Assembly: GCF_000003815.2 (NCBI RefSeq)
Contig: NC_049988.1
Span: 9,720,985 to 9,782,984, forward strand
DNA length: 62,000 bases
From: Branchiostoma floridae
Lineage: Eukaryota; Chordata; Leptocardii; Amphioxiformes; Branchiostomatidae
Direction of reading: 5' to 3'
Position 1 is the first letter of the stretch, and each line of letters begins with the position of its first letter. The notes under the pieces are model-generated. The model was not told the DNA's origin, did no database searches, and saw only the letters and a list, made by a program, of their open reading frames with translations. The translations under genes were made by a program, and so were the position numbers. This document shows positions 1-11,900 of this stretch, one piece after another.

Positions 1-2700
1 TCCATTTTTTTTTCTTTCACTTTGTCCCTCTACAACACGTGGAAGACCAACTTGGAAGCATACTTCATTAGAATAGTATACAAAACATACAAGTTGTCTT
101 ATTTATTCATTTGTATTTATTTAGCTGGTGACCATACTGTGTGAATTATAGATTATCAGCATATTTTGTTCACTATATAGACTTGTTGCACTTGATGTGA
201 GGAATATGGGTAATATATATTATAAGGTAGGGGATAAGGGCAATCGATATAATTTCATATGCAAATTTTTGATAAAATAGCTAGAGGTTTCTAATTATTG
301 ACAATTTTACACAATCTTCCAAATTATGATTAAGAACATAAACTAGATCTAGTAGTTTTCATAATTTGCTGACCTGCATACAAATGTAAATGCCATACAT
401 GCATATTAAGAAATATTTATCTGAACAACTGTAATATGTGAAGTATTTTCTTTGTCAATTTAAGTGAAAGTTACACATTTCACAGATAACTCATTTGTTG
501 CTTGTATGAGATTGAAAACGTGGGAATGTCCAAAATTTGTACTTTTTGTACTTTCCATCTCAGAAGTAAAACTAGCTGCAAAGTTTGATAATAGATTTAA
601 GAAGTGACCTGAGAGAAAAGGACTTTTATATTCTGATCATCTAAGGTCCTTCTAATAATGTGGAACATTATCATCAGTTGAGAGCTTCTCATACATGTAC
701 AGATATTATATGAGTGTACATTTTGAACAGAGGTCAAGTAATATATACAGTGTCATTTGGGACACAATGTAACATCGAGGAAACAATAATGAAATGTGCA
801 ATGCAAAGGACCAAGCTATTTTCCCAGCAAATATATCTTTATGTACTTAGTAGTTTTTCAACTTGTCATATTCCTGTATAACATAGTCATCATATTCTTA
901 CATGCAGCATAAGACTACAGAATTCTGTCAACATATATAAAATTCTATCATTTTATTGACATTATGCAAATTTGAAGCTGCATGCAACATAAAATCAATG
1001 CAAATAGAAGTTACTGTATAGTTTATTATTGATACTTAGGTATACTATTCTGAGAGTATTCTTCTTTGTTTAACTTGCACTTTATAGATTTGAGTGACAT
1101 CATACCTATTTGATGTATTGAAACAAAGATTTAATGATCTTTAATGATTTGGGGTCTCAATGATGGAATTTGTGTTTCTCATATCAGATAAACTAATGAA
1201 CGGTGGTAGAAGGTGTCTTTCGATCAATAAATCCGTTTCATTGACGAGAACTGTGTCTGCTGTAGTATTTTAATGGCCATTACACTAGTGCAACAGCGCC
1301 CTCTAGTGTACATTGAGGTATGACAACATCGCTTCTATCATTTACATACATGTTGCAACAATAGTTAATAACAACAGTAAATTGATAGAGACAAAATATC
1401 CTACTCAAATTCTATACTGTATCAGAAAAAAACTACACTCAAAGCCTATATAGATAAATATAGATGCTGAAGCTTTCTTTTTTTTATCAAATAGTGTTGC
1501 CTCCATGCACTATAAATTGGTTGATGCAAGACATGGAAACGTACCCCGAAACCGCACCTTCACACAGTTGCTTGGAGATCCCGAAAAGGTACAAGGAGGC
1601 CCATGCCTCTGGCGATATATTGATGGTAGTAAAAAGAAATAATTTACAAGCACAGAGTAAAGAAAACCAAAGCCTGCAGGTTTACTCCATCGTTGCTGGG
1701 AGACTAAAAAATCTAGCACTACTAAATGTGATGTGGATGTGATGCAGCGTTACATGTGTTATTTTATTACGCACTCTCTCGCTGTCTTGACTCCGAGGAA
1801 CAAATCAGCGAGCATCCTTCCAAGGTCATGGCAGGGCTGCCAGAAGTGTGATGCCGCGAAGGCACGTATGTCCGTGCTTTATGGTAATAGAAACACTAAA
1901 ACGCACACTGAAGCAGTATAAAAAGAGAAGAAAATGAAAACAAAGTTTGAAATTCATTCAAACTTTTAACAAGCTCATGAACATGACCGTACACGCATAA
2001 CGCTTTTCCAACAGTTTGGGTATCCGGCGGCGCTTTCGGTCTCAAGTTGTGCAAAATTCGAGCTTACGAAAACTTTCCGACGTCATTGAAAATGATTACT
2101 CTCACTAGTATTGAACGCCAATCTCGTCACATATCATGTAACGTTAACGTTTGTACCATGTCACGAAACTTTGATGAGGAGTTTACTGAAACGTAGAAAG
2201 AAAATGGAAGTAAAATACGATGATCTCTCCACCTAAGTAACAAAGCCTACACAAAATCAAACTTGTGAATGTGCTCCATACTTCCAGCGAGTTTACAGTA
2301 AGTATTTTATGTTTTAGCTAATGACAACTTGGTCGAGGTCTGGTTGAGAAAGTTCTTATATGGCGGGCGTTTCTTGAGTAACACTACAAAGGTCTACAAA
2401 AAGGGTATGAACTTATAATGAAGCGATTTAATCTCTGTGCGCTCTAGGCATAAGGCGCTACTGAGCACATCGTGGGCGCCTACAATTTACAAACCTGTAA
2501 ATGGGTTAAACAGGCGTGTAGGCGTCTTTTATGACTGATTTATCAACGTAAAATCATCAAAAAGCGATTTTTCATTCATTCTGACTTGTGCTTCAACTCC
2601 TGATATCCTTCCGCCAAAGTGTTATCACTTTAAATGTCAGTATCACATCTAAATTCTTAACACAATGTTTCTATTATGAATATATGTTTGATTTTGAAGA
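1..2700. other. 5' flank, no gene recognised
   Basis: AT-rich sequence with no coding signal I can support. Open frames here (for example 1464-1742 and 1733-1921) are short, low in complexity and lack splice or family signals. It may be intergenic, or hold part of a neighbour's untranslated sequence; nothing seen decides between these. Confidence 0.5.
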
Positions 2701-2891
2701 ACAATTGCGCATTTTGAATGATTTTGTGACGACTACGTCATATCTATATGGCACATTCTAGTTTGGGACAAAGTAGTGCGGAGTGGTGCGGCGGAAGAGC
2801 CTGGCTAATGAGTCAGTGCTGGGGTTATTAATGGCCGCCGTGAGTCCAGAAGTAGGGACAGACTTTCAAATGTGTCGAGAAACGAGATGAA
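2701..2891 (+). promoter_or_regulatory. Putative promoter and 5' leader of the polycystin-1-like gene
   Basis: The stretch just upstream of the signal-peptide ATG is less AT-rich than the flank. It holds CRE-like half sites (TGACG at 2727 and ACGTCA at 2735), a TATCTATAT stretch near 2741, and a perfect AP-1-type TGAGTCA at 2809-2815. An ATGGCCGCC at 2831 starts a small upstream ORF. No transcription start can be fixed from sequence alone. The motifs are short and could occur by chance, so only the position argues for a promoter. Confidence 0.3.
2831..2890 (+). CDS. Upstream ORF, 19 codons, ending 1 nt before the main ATG
   Basis: ATG at 2831 in the context TTAATGGCC opens a frame reading MAAVSPEVGTDFQMCRETR and stops with TGA at 2888-2890. 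Only one base separates that stop from the main start ATG at 2892-2894, and the two frames differ. If the leader begins upstream of 2831, ribosomes would meet this ORF first and would have to reinitiate or leak past it, which would limit translation of the large protein. Another ATG at 2887, inside the uORF, reads only five codons before a stop. Whether this ORF is transcribed is unknown. Confidence 0.4.
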   Translation: MAAVSPEVGTDFQMCRETR

Positions 2892-2979
2892 ATGGCGCCT
2901 ATAGAGCCCCGACCGGGGGTTTCTCGCCGATTCTGGATCCTTGGAGTCTTTCTCCTTCTTTGTGGATGTGGTGTATCAG
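2892..2979 (+). CDS. Exon 1: signal peptide
   Basis: The frame from ATG 2892 gives a short basic N-region (MAPIEPRPGVSRR) followed by a hydrophobic core, WILGVFLLLCGCGVS, a typical secretory signal peptide. The exon ends at 2979 before GTAGGT, leaving one base (phase 1). The next recognised exon, at 14753, starts in the matching phase and reads straight into the WSC domain. This start is chosen because the ATG at 2887 hits a stop after five codons and the 2831 ATG opens a separate short ORF. Confidence 0.8.
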
Positions 2980-5900
2980 GTAGGTGGACGAGATTCCTTG
3001 TTATAAGCCCAGTCTTGTAGCGTGCAACTGGTGGTCAATGATGAAATCGAGTGAAGTTGTTGATGTCCCGTTTGAACCCGCACAGCTGTACTGCCGTATA
3101 GCGGCTTCTACCGACGATCTAGTCTCAACCTTTCCTTCAAGTGTTTATCTTCATAACTCCGGACCTACCACAATTACATCAGCTTGAAATGTCTTTGTTT
3201 TTTTTAAGCATGTGGATTTTAATCTCGCTCAGATTTCTCGGAGTATTACGGGGAGGGGGGCAACCATAGCATAGGCACCATGCACCACAGCTGGTAGAGA
3301 GCTTTCGGCAAGTTTCACTGCCGAAAACTACCGACAAAACGAGTGAAGTCGAGCTTGTTTTTAACTCATAGTTACTGTCATTATTTCTGTGACGTTTCTT
3401 TAGAGTTGCCTTTGTTGAGAAGTTGCAAAACGTGTTGTTAGACGGCCTAGTCCTGAGCTTACCCAATCCTTGACCCCTCCTCGTACGGAGCGAACCCCGC
3501 CGGCTATTGTTTATGTTTCCAACCGCAAAAACTTGTCCTTCCGATCGCACATTTCTCAGGCCATTTCCCTAAACCTTTTCCTCTATATCAAGGAGGCTTT
3601 CATGCTTGAAATTATGAAATAAGTCATAATTTTTTGGAAGATATTCTTGTTAGCTTCATGCCGCGGCATACCACATTCCCTCAAGTCCCTTGAGTTACCT
3701 AGTGCAAAAATTATGTCTTTGGCAAAAGTAAGTTCATATGTTGTTTATTGGTTTGAGCAATTTTTAAAGTTGTGCAGCTGCAATCCTATCAAGAAGTTGC
3801 AAAAAAAGGTAATTGCAAGTTGTTGTTTTGCTCTTTTTTTATCGGTGAATAACGTGAATTGGTCTTGAAAATGGTCTTGTCTTGCATCTTTATGGTGTGG
3901 TATATTTGGGTGAAAGTTTGGTACATTGTAGGTGCCAGTTCTTCAACTTTCCATTTAGTATGTTACCAACCAAGAAGTCCTTGAGAAAAAATCATATCCT
4001 AATCTTTGGAATAAAGCAAATGTCTACATTTAGAAAATTGTGAGCAAAAAATCCCAATAGCTGAAAAACATTCAATATGTTTAATTTGGTGTAATAACTA
4101 GTATATGGTGCTTGTGTGAGCAATTCTATAGAAAGTAAAGTGACATTGTTCTCTTGACCCATTTACCAATAATAGTCCAGCTAATTTGTCCCTAGGGCCT
4201 TCTTACTTAGCTGTAGTTATGTATGTACCTGGCTTGTAATTGTACCAGGTAACAAAGGGATACGATTTCCTCTTTACCTGGGACAAACAGGTCTATTGTT
4301 CCAGCAATTAATGATCAGGGAGGGCCATTTCTTTGTGCGCAACAAAAACATCTTGTCGTTACTAAGGTCAGATTTGTAGCAACTCTTTCTGTGATTTTGA
4401 GGGGTAATAAAGGTCCACGCAAGAAGAGATAAAAATTGCAAAACAGCCAAGGCATTAGAGGGTAGAAAGTGTTGCAGTTTAGTGAACTGCCATGTTAGAT
4501 TAGATCAGTTGGTGAGGATAAACTGTTCTGTTACCTTTGTGAATGGTAAGTGTGGTGTGAAATGCTTGGGAACAAACTGTGAAGTACACGTCAATCCGCT
4601 CATGCTGAGAAAAACACTGTGATTGTTGGGCAAATTCCTTTGAGCTTCACCAAGGAAAAATGTGAAATATGCAAGGTCTTCAAGGTGTGCAAATTACATT
4701 TAGGTATTATTTACCTGTGTCGAGGGTCCTTTTCAGTCGTTATGAACCTTTACATTTGGCTTTGAAACTTCTTTTGTTCTGTCTCTTTGCTATAATTGAA
4801 AAATTGTTTCAAGGCCAAGTTCTGTATAGGCATTGTCAAAAGAAATGATGAGAGAGTGGAAACTTAGTCCATGTCTGAAAGTAGTCTTCAACTGTTTTGT
4901 AAGTACTTCTGTTGTCAGATTTATAATCTAATTATGTACTTTCTGGTGGTTAGCAGTCCTACACTTTAAAACAGTTTATGCAGAGATTGCAAGAAGAAAA
5001 CTTTAACAGCGTAGCCTTTGCTTAGAGAAGAATTTAAAGTCACATGGGATAATTGGAATACATAAGACTACCACAGTATGTGAAGGCATAGCGCTTTTTC
5101 AGTTTGTGATCATAACTTAATTCTGTATTCATAGCAGAATTTGTATGGCTATATTCACATTAGCTTCTGATCAAACTGGAGTTGAGATTATTTTTCTTTT
5201 CCACGAGGCAGACTGAATACATGTTTGTATTTCCTGCCTGTAGTGTTCTCAAGACTTGTTGTAAGCTGGAGTATGTGTTTGGGGTGGTTCCAAGTGAGTA
5301 ACATGATACGCCATTGGTCTGATCCTTACAAAGGTGTACATGTGGGCTGAAAGGGGAGGGCAGGAGAGGGGGTGGAGGGGTTTTGTACTGTTTCGTGTTC
5401 CTGAGTGTAGCACGGGGTATAATGTTACTGTGTAGTGAACAGGGAAAGGGGTTTGGGAAGGTTGAGGGATGATTAGGTATGAATTAACCTAGGTTTGCTC
5501 CCAAAGTTAGAATATCAATGGTGAAACAATCCTGCAGAAAAGTAACAGTTGCCATAACTTGCAGATGAAATATCCATATTGCTGTCGGGCAGCTAAAGTC
5601 AGGTACACACGGAAAAATCCATCTTTTCTCTAATAATAGACACTGTATGCCTAGTTAGAACACATTTATACAGAAGTGCAAATCAGAATGTTTGTGTATT
5701 ATTTGATTCAGGAGTAGACAAGACTATGGTTCTGTGGTATACTGTTTTCTAGTCAATTTAAGGTTGAAAATTTAGCTAATATTTTATTGTCTAATTTTTC
5801 TTTAAGTTAAACCACATGATTATCTTATGAGAAAATGTCAAAAACTGAAGTCTTCTTGCTGTTTTAGTACACCAAACTCCTGTAAAAGTATTTTATTTTT

Positions 5901-8900
5901 GTAAGGATTTAGCTAAATCTTTTTGCACCCAATCACTAGAACAATGGTGGTTGTGTTTTTTTTACCCAGATTGATAACATTACTTCAGATTGGATCTGTC
6001 TTCAGAATCCAGTACTGTAACCCAAAATGCATAAGTGGCTCCATGATCCTATTTTGTGGTGAACTTCAAGTAAATAAAAGAAAATCTGTGCTCTAACATA
6101 CGCCAAAACTTCAAAGCCTAAAGCCGTATGCCCCACCCTGCATGTTTGGTAAGATTTGAAGAGCACCCTGGTGACAATGCATGGATCTTCCTCTAACGTC
6201 ACAGGTTACTGCCAGGTACGGAATACCTCATTCTCCTCACGTGGGGGTGAAACCAAACCTGTAGGGGTATGTAGAGAGGAACTCATTTGCATAACCTTCT
6301 AATCCCAGCATTCAACAGGATTATGGTCGCTCCATCAGTAGTGCGGCTGAACTAGAACAGGTGTAGGAAAGAGTAAATTAGCTCAGTGTCATTGTTTGTA
6401 TCATTTTTGTGATATTACTAAAATGTTTGGTAACTTTTAATCACCTGTATCACCACTTGTTAAAACTCACCAAATTTTCTCTTATATAATCAGTGCACAT
6501 CATGTAAATACTAAAGATGTAATGTAATAGCTAGTGATTGGTAATGCCAAAGAAATCAATGAATAAAGTTAAATGTAAGAAAAAAAAAGCACATGACGTA
6601 CAAATGTAAGTAGAACGGAGTCATGAGAATGAGGAGATAATACAGACTGACAGTGTACATTTTGGGATTATGTTTGCCAGGTATGTTTTCTGGGGAAGGG
6701 CACAGGAAGTTCTACTTTATCCTTTCAACAAATTTGACATCCAGAAATTTTACTGATGTTGGGAAGATACATAATTGTAAGTGAAGTCGTTTTTGAGTGT
6801 GAATAGGGAATAGTTTCGAAATGTGGTGAATCACTTAAATTTAATGCAGTGGTGTACTGAAGAAACCTACACAAAAAAAACACCTGTGCTTTGCCAAAGT
6901 AGAGGTACATGTATTGTAGTTATGTGGTATTTTTATGTCCAGTCCATGTTCTGGTCATATATTATATTTTATAAGCATATTATTAATTTGTGTTTGCTGT
7001 ATAGACTGTTACTGCCTATAATTCCCGTACGAAAATGTAAACAATTTTCAATATTTGTACATCCTGAAATCTCTTACTGCAGTGCAGGTAGATATATCAA
7101 GGGAAAGTATTCTAAGCCATTAACTAACTGGTAACAGGAGTAGACAGGACTCTACATCACACAACATCTGGAGTGTTTCCTATCATAAATGATAAAATGG
7201 TAGAAAGGATGGAAATATATTTTTCTCTTGTGTCAGCAACATAAGTGAAAGGACCACCAGGCTAGATAGTTCTTGAAGAAACATCTGCTCCATTGTTAAA
7301 CAAACACTGCTCTATCAGATGAAAGTTTCTCTCCCAACCTTGAAATATGGGACTTTATCAGAAGGTCAACATGTCATACCAAAAGTAAACTTGCAGCTTA
7401 TCATATGGAAAAGTAGTCATTACAAATACCACTCTGTGTATGGTAGGAACAGATGTGAGCCTGTTCAACACATTCACATAGGTAGAAAAAAACCTTTACA
7501 ACACAAAATGAGTATAAAGTTGTATAGATATTTGTTATTCATTGTGATTGATTCAAGTAAAGATAACAGTGTTGAAAACGTGTTAAATTTTTCTAATAAA
7601 GCCTGTTTTTGGAAATGGCAAAGAAATGTTACTTTTTTTTTTACATAAAAGTATACATTTATGTAAGAAAAGTACATCTTTGTAACAGGAAAGAAATGCC
7701 AAAGAAATTTTGTAAAGAAGGCAAAGAAAGAAATAATGAAAGAAAAAGAGCAACATGTTTGTGCTAGGCAGTATAAAGAGTACCCCTGTATCTGTCCCTT
7801 CCTTCAAGCAGAAGCGGAATGTCTAAAAAAGACTTTTGGATTCTATAGACATTGATTTACAATGTATGAAGACTCTAGATTTATTTTGTGTACTCTTTTA
7901 CACCATTGTCCCCTCTGCACGATTCCAAAATGGTATAGTAAGGAACACAGACAAATGTTTGTCAGTCTGTGTTTGTGAGGTCTTCGTTTCCATGGGCTTG
8001 ATAGTAAAATTTAAGAGGCAAGCAAAAAGGAAACTTCACGAATCACTTTATCCTTTCACAGTTTTTTTCTCTCAACAATGTAGCTTTGTTATATATGAAG
8101 TGTCCATTGTGTCTTTCTGATAAATGGTGGATGGGGGGTAAATATTTCTCTGAAGTGTTGTCATGACTCTAAGGCGATTTTGAATGTGAAGGTCCTTCGC
8201 TTGAAAGGTATCTGATATATCCAGACGAGGACATGTAGTATGTTGCAGTCTCTTCCTCTGGATTGTTGATGCATGCGAGAGAAACTTAGAAAAAATAGCA
8301 GCTCTCAGCCTCATGATTGTTCAGTGGATAAAATTGCAATAAAATGATATTTGAGCATAAAATGTTAAATGTGTAAATAAACGCAAGGTTGGATCATCTA
8401 CCTAGGAAGTCATCATATAAATTTTTACTTATAAAATCTTTTATTGTACACAGGGAAATCATGACCTTCGGAAAGAAGGTTATGTTACTGTCAGCATTTG
8501 TGTGTGCGTGTGTGCGTCTGTCTGCCTGTGTTTCAACACGATAACTCAAGAATTTCATGTTTTACTATTTATGTTGCATTGGTAGGTCTTGATGGGAACT
8601 TGAAGGAATTAGATTTGGACCCCTAGTGATATTCTGAGGTACTGCAGGGAAATTTATGGTTTTGATTTCTCGTCATGTTCAGGAGATGATATGGTCATAA
8701 TTTTTGGTTGGTACATTTAGGTCTTATGGTTGGGGAGCAGTGGCATAGATTTAGCTCTCTAGCAGCTTTCTCTAGAACTGCAGGGGTGTTTCAGTTGCAG
8801 TCTTCTTTCTAAACCACTGATTCAAAACAGGGTAAATTAAGGGGTGAATGGATTTTTATGATTTTGACCTGTGACATGAGATTTTTTTGCATTGTAATGA

Positions 8901-11900
8901 GACAGAATTACTTAGCAAAGGTATGAGGTCATGGAACTCAAGATTGCTTGATTGGATTTCTAATTGTTCAAATCATTCTGTGCAAAGATTTCAATAGAAA
9001 AAAAAGTTATATTTGTGACTGCTTTTTCTTCATATGCTCTTCATATGCTAATGAAAATTTTCTGTAGAGTTTAGGACTGTTAAGCCACAGTCAAAGCTGT
9101 AGGGTTGATGTGAGTTAGGAGTTTTAAAATGGGTCAATATTGACTAATGGAGGCCATATAGAATAATAGCTCTAACTATTGAATCTATAGGAGAATTTGC
9201 CTCATATCAGATTCAACATCCCTGTAGTATGAAATGACTTGTAGAAAGTGATGGCAGATCAATTGTTTGACAGCCGACTTTGCAGTCATTCCCAGATGTC
9301 ACTGTTACCCAAACTGCATGGTTAATGATTATAGCATACTTTATTTCATGGACAGATGAAGCCTCCAAACTAACCTTTGGACTCCTCGACATGGGAAGGT
9401 ATACTGTAAATGCAGAAACATTTGCGGTGTTTTTTTGTTCAGAGTTTTTGAACGGCCACTGTGAACTCAAAATCACTGCAAACATTTTCCTTGTCTTCTG
9501 CTTGCACATGTAAGTCACTGTACATTGTCACAGTATAATCAAGGAAATGTTTGAGGTACTGTAAATGGATTAATGTTCGCGGTTTTCGCGGCGGCCGCTT
9601 CAGCGCGAATTTAAAACCACCGCCAATATTTTTCCATAACAGTAAGAGACTACAGTGCATGGTGCTACCGCGAAATTAAAACCACCGCGAAAAGTCCATT
9701 TTCCGCTACTGCAAAATTAAATCTCCGCATTTACAGTACTTGCTACACTGAAGATGCATGAATTCTTTCTTGCAGGACACACTTCTTTTAGTTCACATTC
9801 ATTCATTTCTCCATACAAACTATGTTAGAAAAACAGTATTGTACTACATATTCAGAGGGTAGATATGGTTAGATCAGTGACAGTGATCATGCCAGCACTG
9901 TCATAGTCAAAAGCGGACTGCTAAGTAAGGAGTAAATGGATGCCGACTGGCAGTTCGTAGAGGCACCAGGTTTTTCAGGTTTTTAGTAATTTTTACTGTG
10001 TGTGATTACAGTACAGACTACAGTACTGTAAATGCATTTAAGTTCGCGGGCTGGCACTGCCGTGAACTCAAAACCACTGCGAACATGTGAAATCAAATCC
10101 CAGCAAACTTAAATGCATTTAGACCCCGTTCACATGGGAAAAAAGCAAGTGAGTTAAAAAACGAGGAATCCGATTAAAATGACCAATCCAAAGCCATGTG
10201 AACAGAACTAATCCGATTGGATTGCCCATTTTGGATTGGATTGGATAGGATTGCAATCCACCTCGGGAGGTGGATTCAGCGCGCGCAATCCGATTGGCGC
10301 GCAATCCGATTGACCGGAATCGGCCATGTGAACACAATTGGATTGGATTCGGGCTTGTTTCATGGTTTTTACGTCATACATACGGGTACAGTGGACTTTA
10401 GATATACAACCATACCTACAACATGGCAAAAAAAGTATGATACACGGATTAGAAAAGAAGTTTATGGGCAAGTTTGCTTGCAAAATCATCTTACCGCTAT
10501 GGTTAACAACCGGACGCCGCAAGATTCGCCGGAACATGTGCACCGGTTCTTTCCAAAAATCGGCAGAGTGTGGCAGAAGACCAACTGGTTAATTTTGGCA
10601 ATATTGCCCATGAAAATAACATGTATGGTTTCGTTTCTCTCCTGTTGTTGGAGCCAATGCCCAATGCCAATGCCCAAGCAAATATTCTACGAGAAAAACA
10701 GTCGGAAGCGTGTCTACACAGAAATTTCGAGCTTGGGTCACTTCACTGCATGCAAGCATGGGCGAGCAGTTTTTTTAAACGAAACACAGACTTTTATTTC
10801 AGATAAATACGTGATGAAGTCAAATGTTTTGGTAGCAGTTTGCCTTATTTATGCAACTTCTGCAACAGATACATTTTATATAGTTAAATGTAGAGTATAA
10901 TCACACCGCGCGTAACATTTCCACCCCCAGTCTAATAGACTATCCCAATGACCCCGTATGACCCAGAGGCAGCCACTTTCGTCAGTGTGTGTTGCGGACC
11001 ATCGACGCGTCAAAATCTGACCAAAGCCGGCCGATTTCTCAAGTTATAATCAATATCGATGTCGCTACATCCTTCAAAATTATGAGGTAGTCTGGCAACA
11101 TTTTGGAAAAACTACGCGTGCCCGCGGTGGTTGTTGGAAACACGACGCGTGCCGCGGTAAAGAGTTTAATCCGATTGTGTGGTCGCGGTCGCAAGTTTGA
11201 GTTTAATCCGATTGTATAAAACTCATGTGAACACATTTTTTTTAATCCGATAGAAAATTTCAATCGGATTCCTTGTTTAACTCACTTGCAATTTTTTCAT
11301 GTGAACAGGGTCTTAGAGTAGTACTTTGACCTCATGGCTTGCTTAGCTGGCAATGCAAAAATTTCCCTTACAGTCTTGTACATGCAGCAAGACCTTGAGA
11401 CCAGAAACAAAGGAATAAAGTTTGTAAGGGCTAATGGTATGTTGAGTGCTCAGTATTGCTGCACCTGTCTGTCCAAGGGTCTAGAAGTACCAACCTGTCC
11501 AGAGAAGGCTCCCTACAGAAGAACACTTGTGCCAGGGAGTGTTTGTGAGGTCCCGTATCCAAGGAGACCCCAAGACATGTACCCCCTGGAGGAAAGCCTC
11601 ACAAGACTTGTCATGGATGTGATGGACTGTATTGTTTGACAGCATAGTTGGCGGATTGTTCGGCAAAATCATCATCACAATGAGAGAAAATTTTCAATGA
11701 AGTCTTGTTCTTTTGGCTGTCTTTGTATTGTGCAGTTGATAAGGAATTTGACGTTACAACAAAAACAGGGTCAGTATGCTAGCAAAATCTTGAACCCTGC
11801 TTTTTAGATGAAGAAAGTTTGTTCCTGCGAAATTCTGACTATTTGACACCAGTCAAGTTTGAGAAGAATAAGTCGCAAAGAAAATTTCATATTTGAGAAA

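Noticed and set aside
3179-3550. 123-codon open frame on the minus strand
   Set aside because: Basic, low-information sequence in intron 1 with no splice sites or recognisable domain.
10217-10900. 227-codon open frame on the plus strand
   Set aside because: Lies wholly inside the TTA-flanked transposon, begins in ATTGGATT repeats and shows no transposase motif or ordered domain.
11334-11639. 101-codon open frame with several cysteines
   Set aside because: Looked like a possible extra exon, but intron 1 is phase-consistent without it, it lacks a matching acceptor and donor pair, and it is not similar to WSC or PKD sequence.
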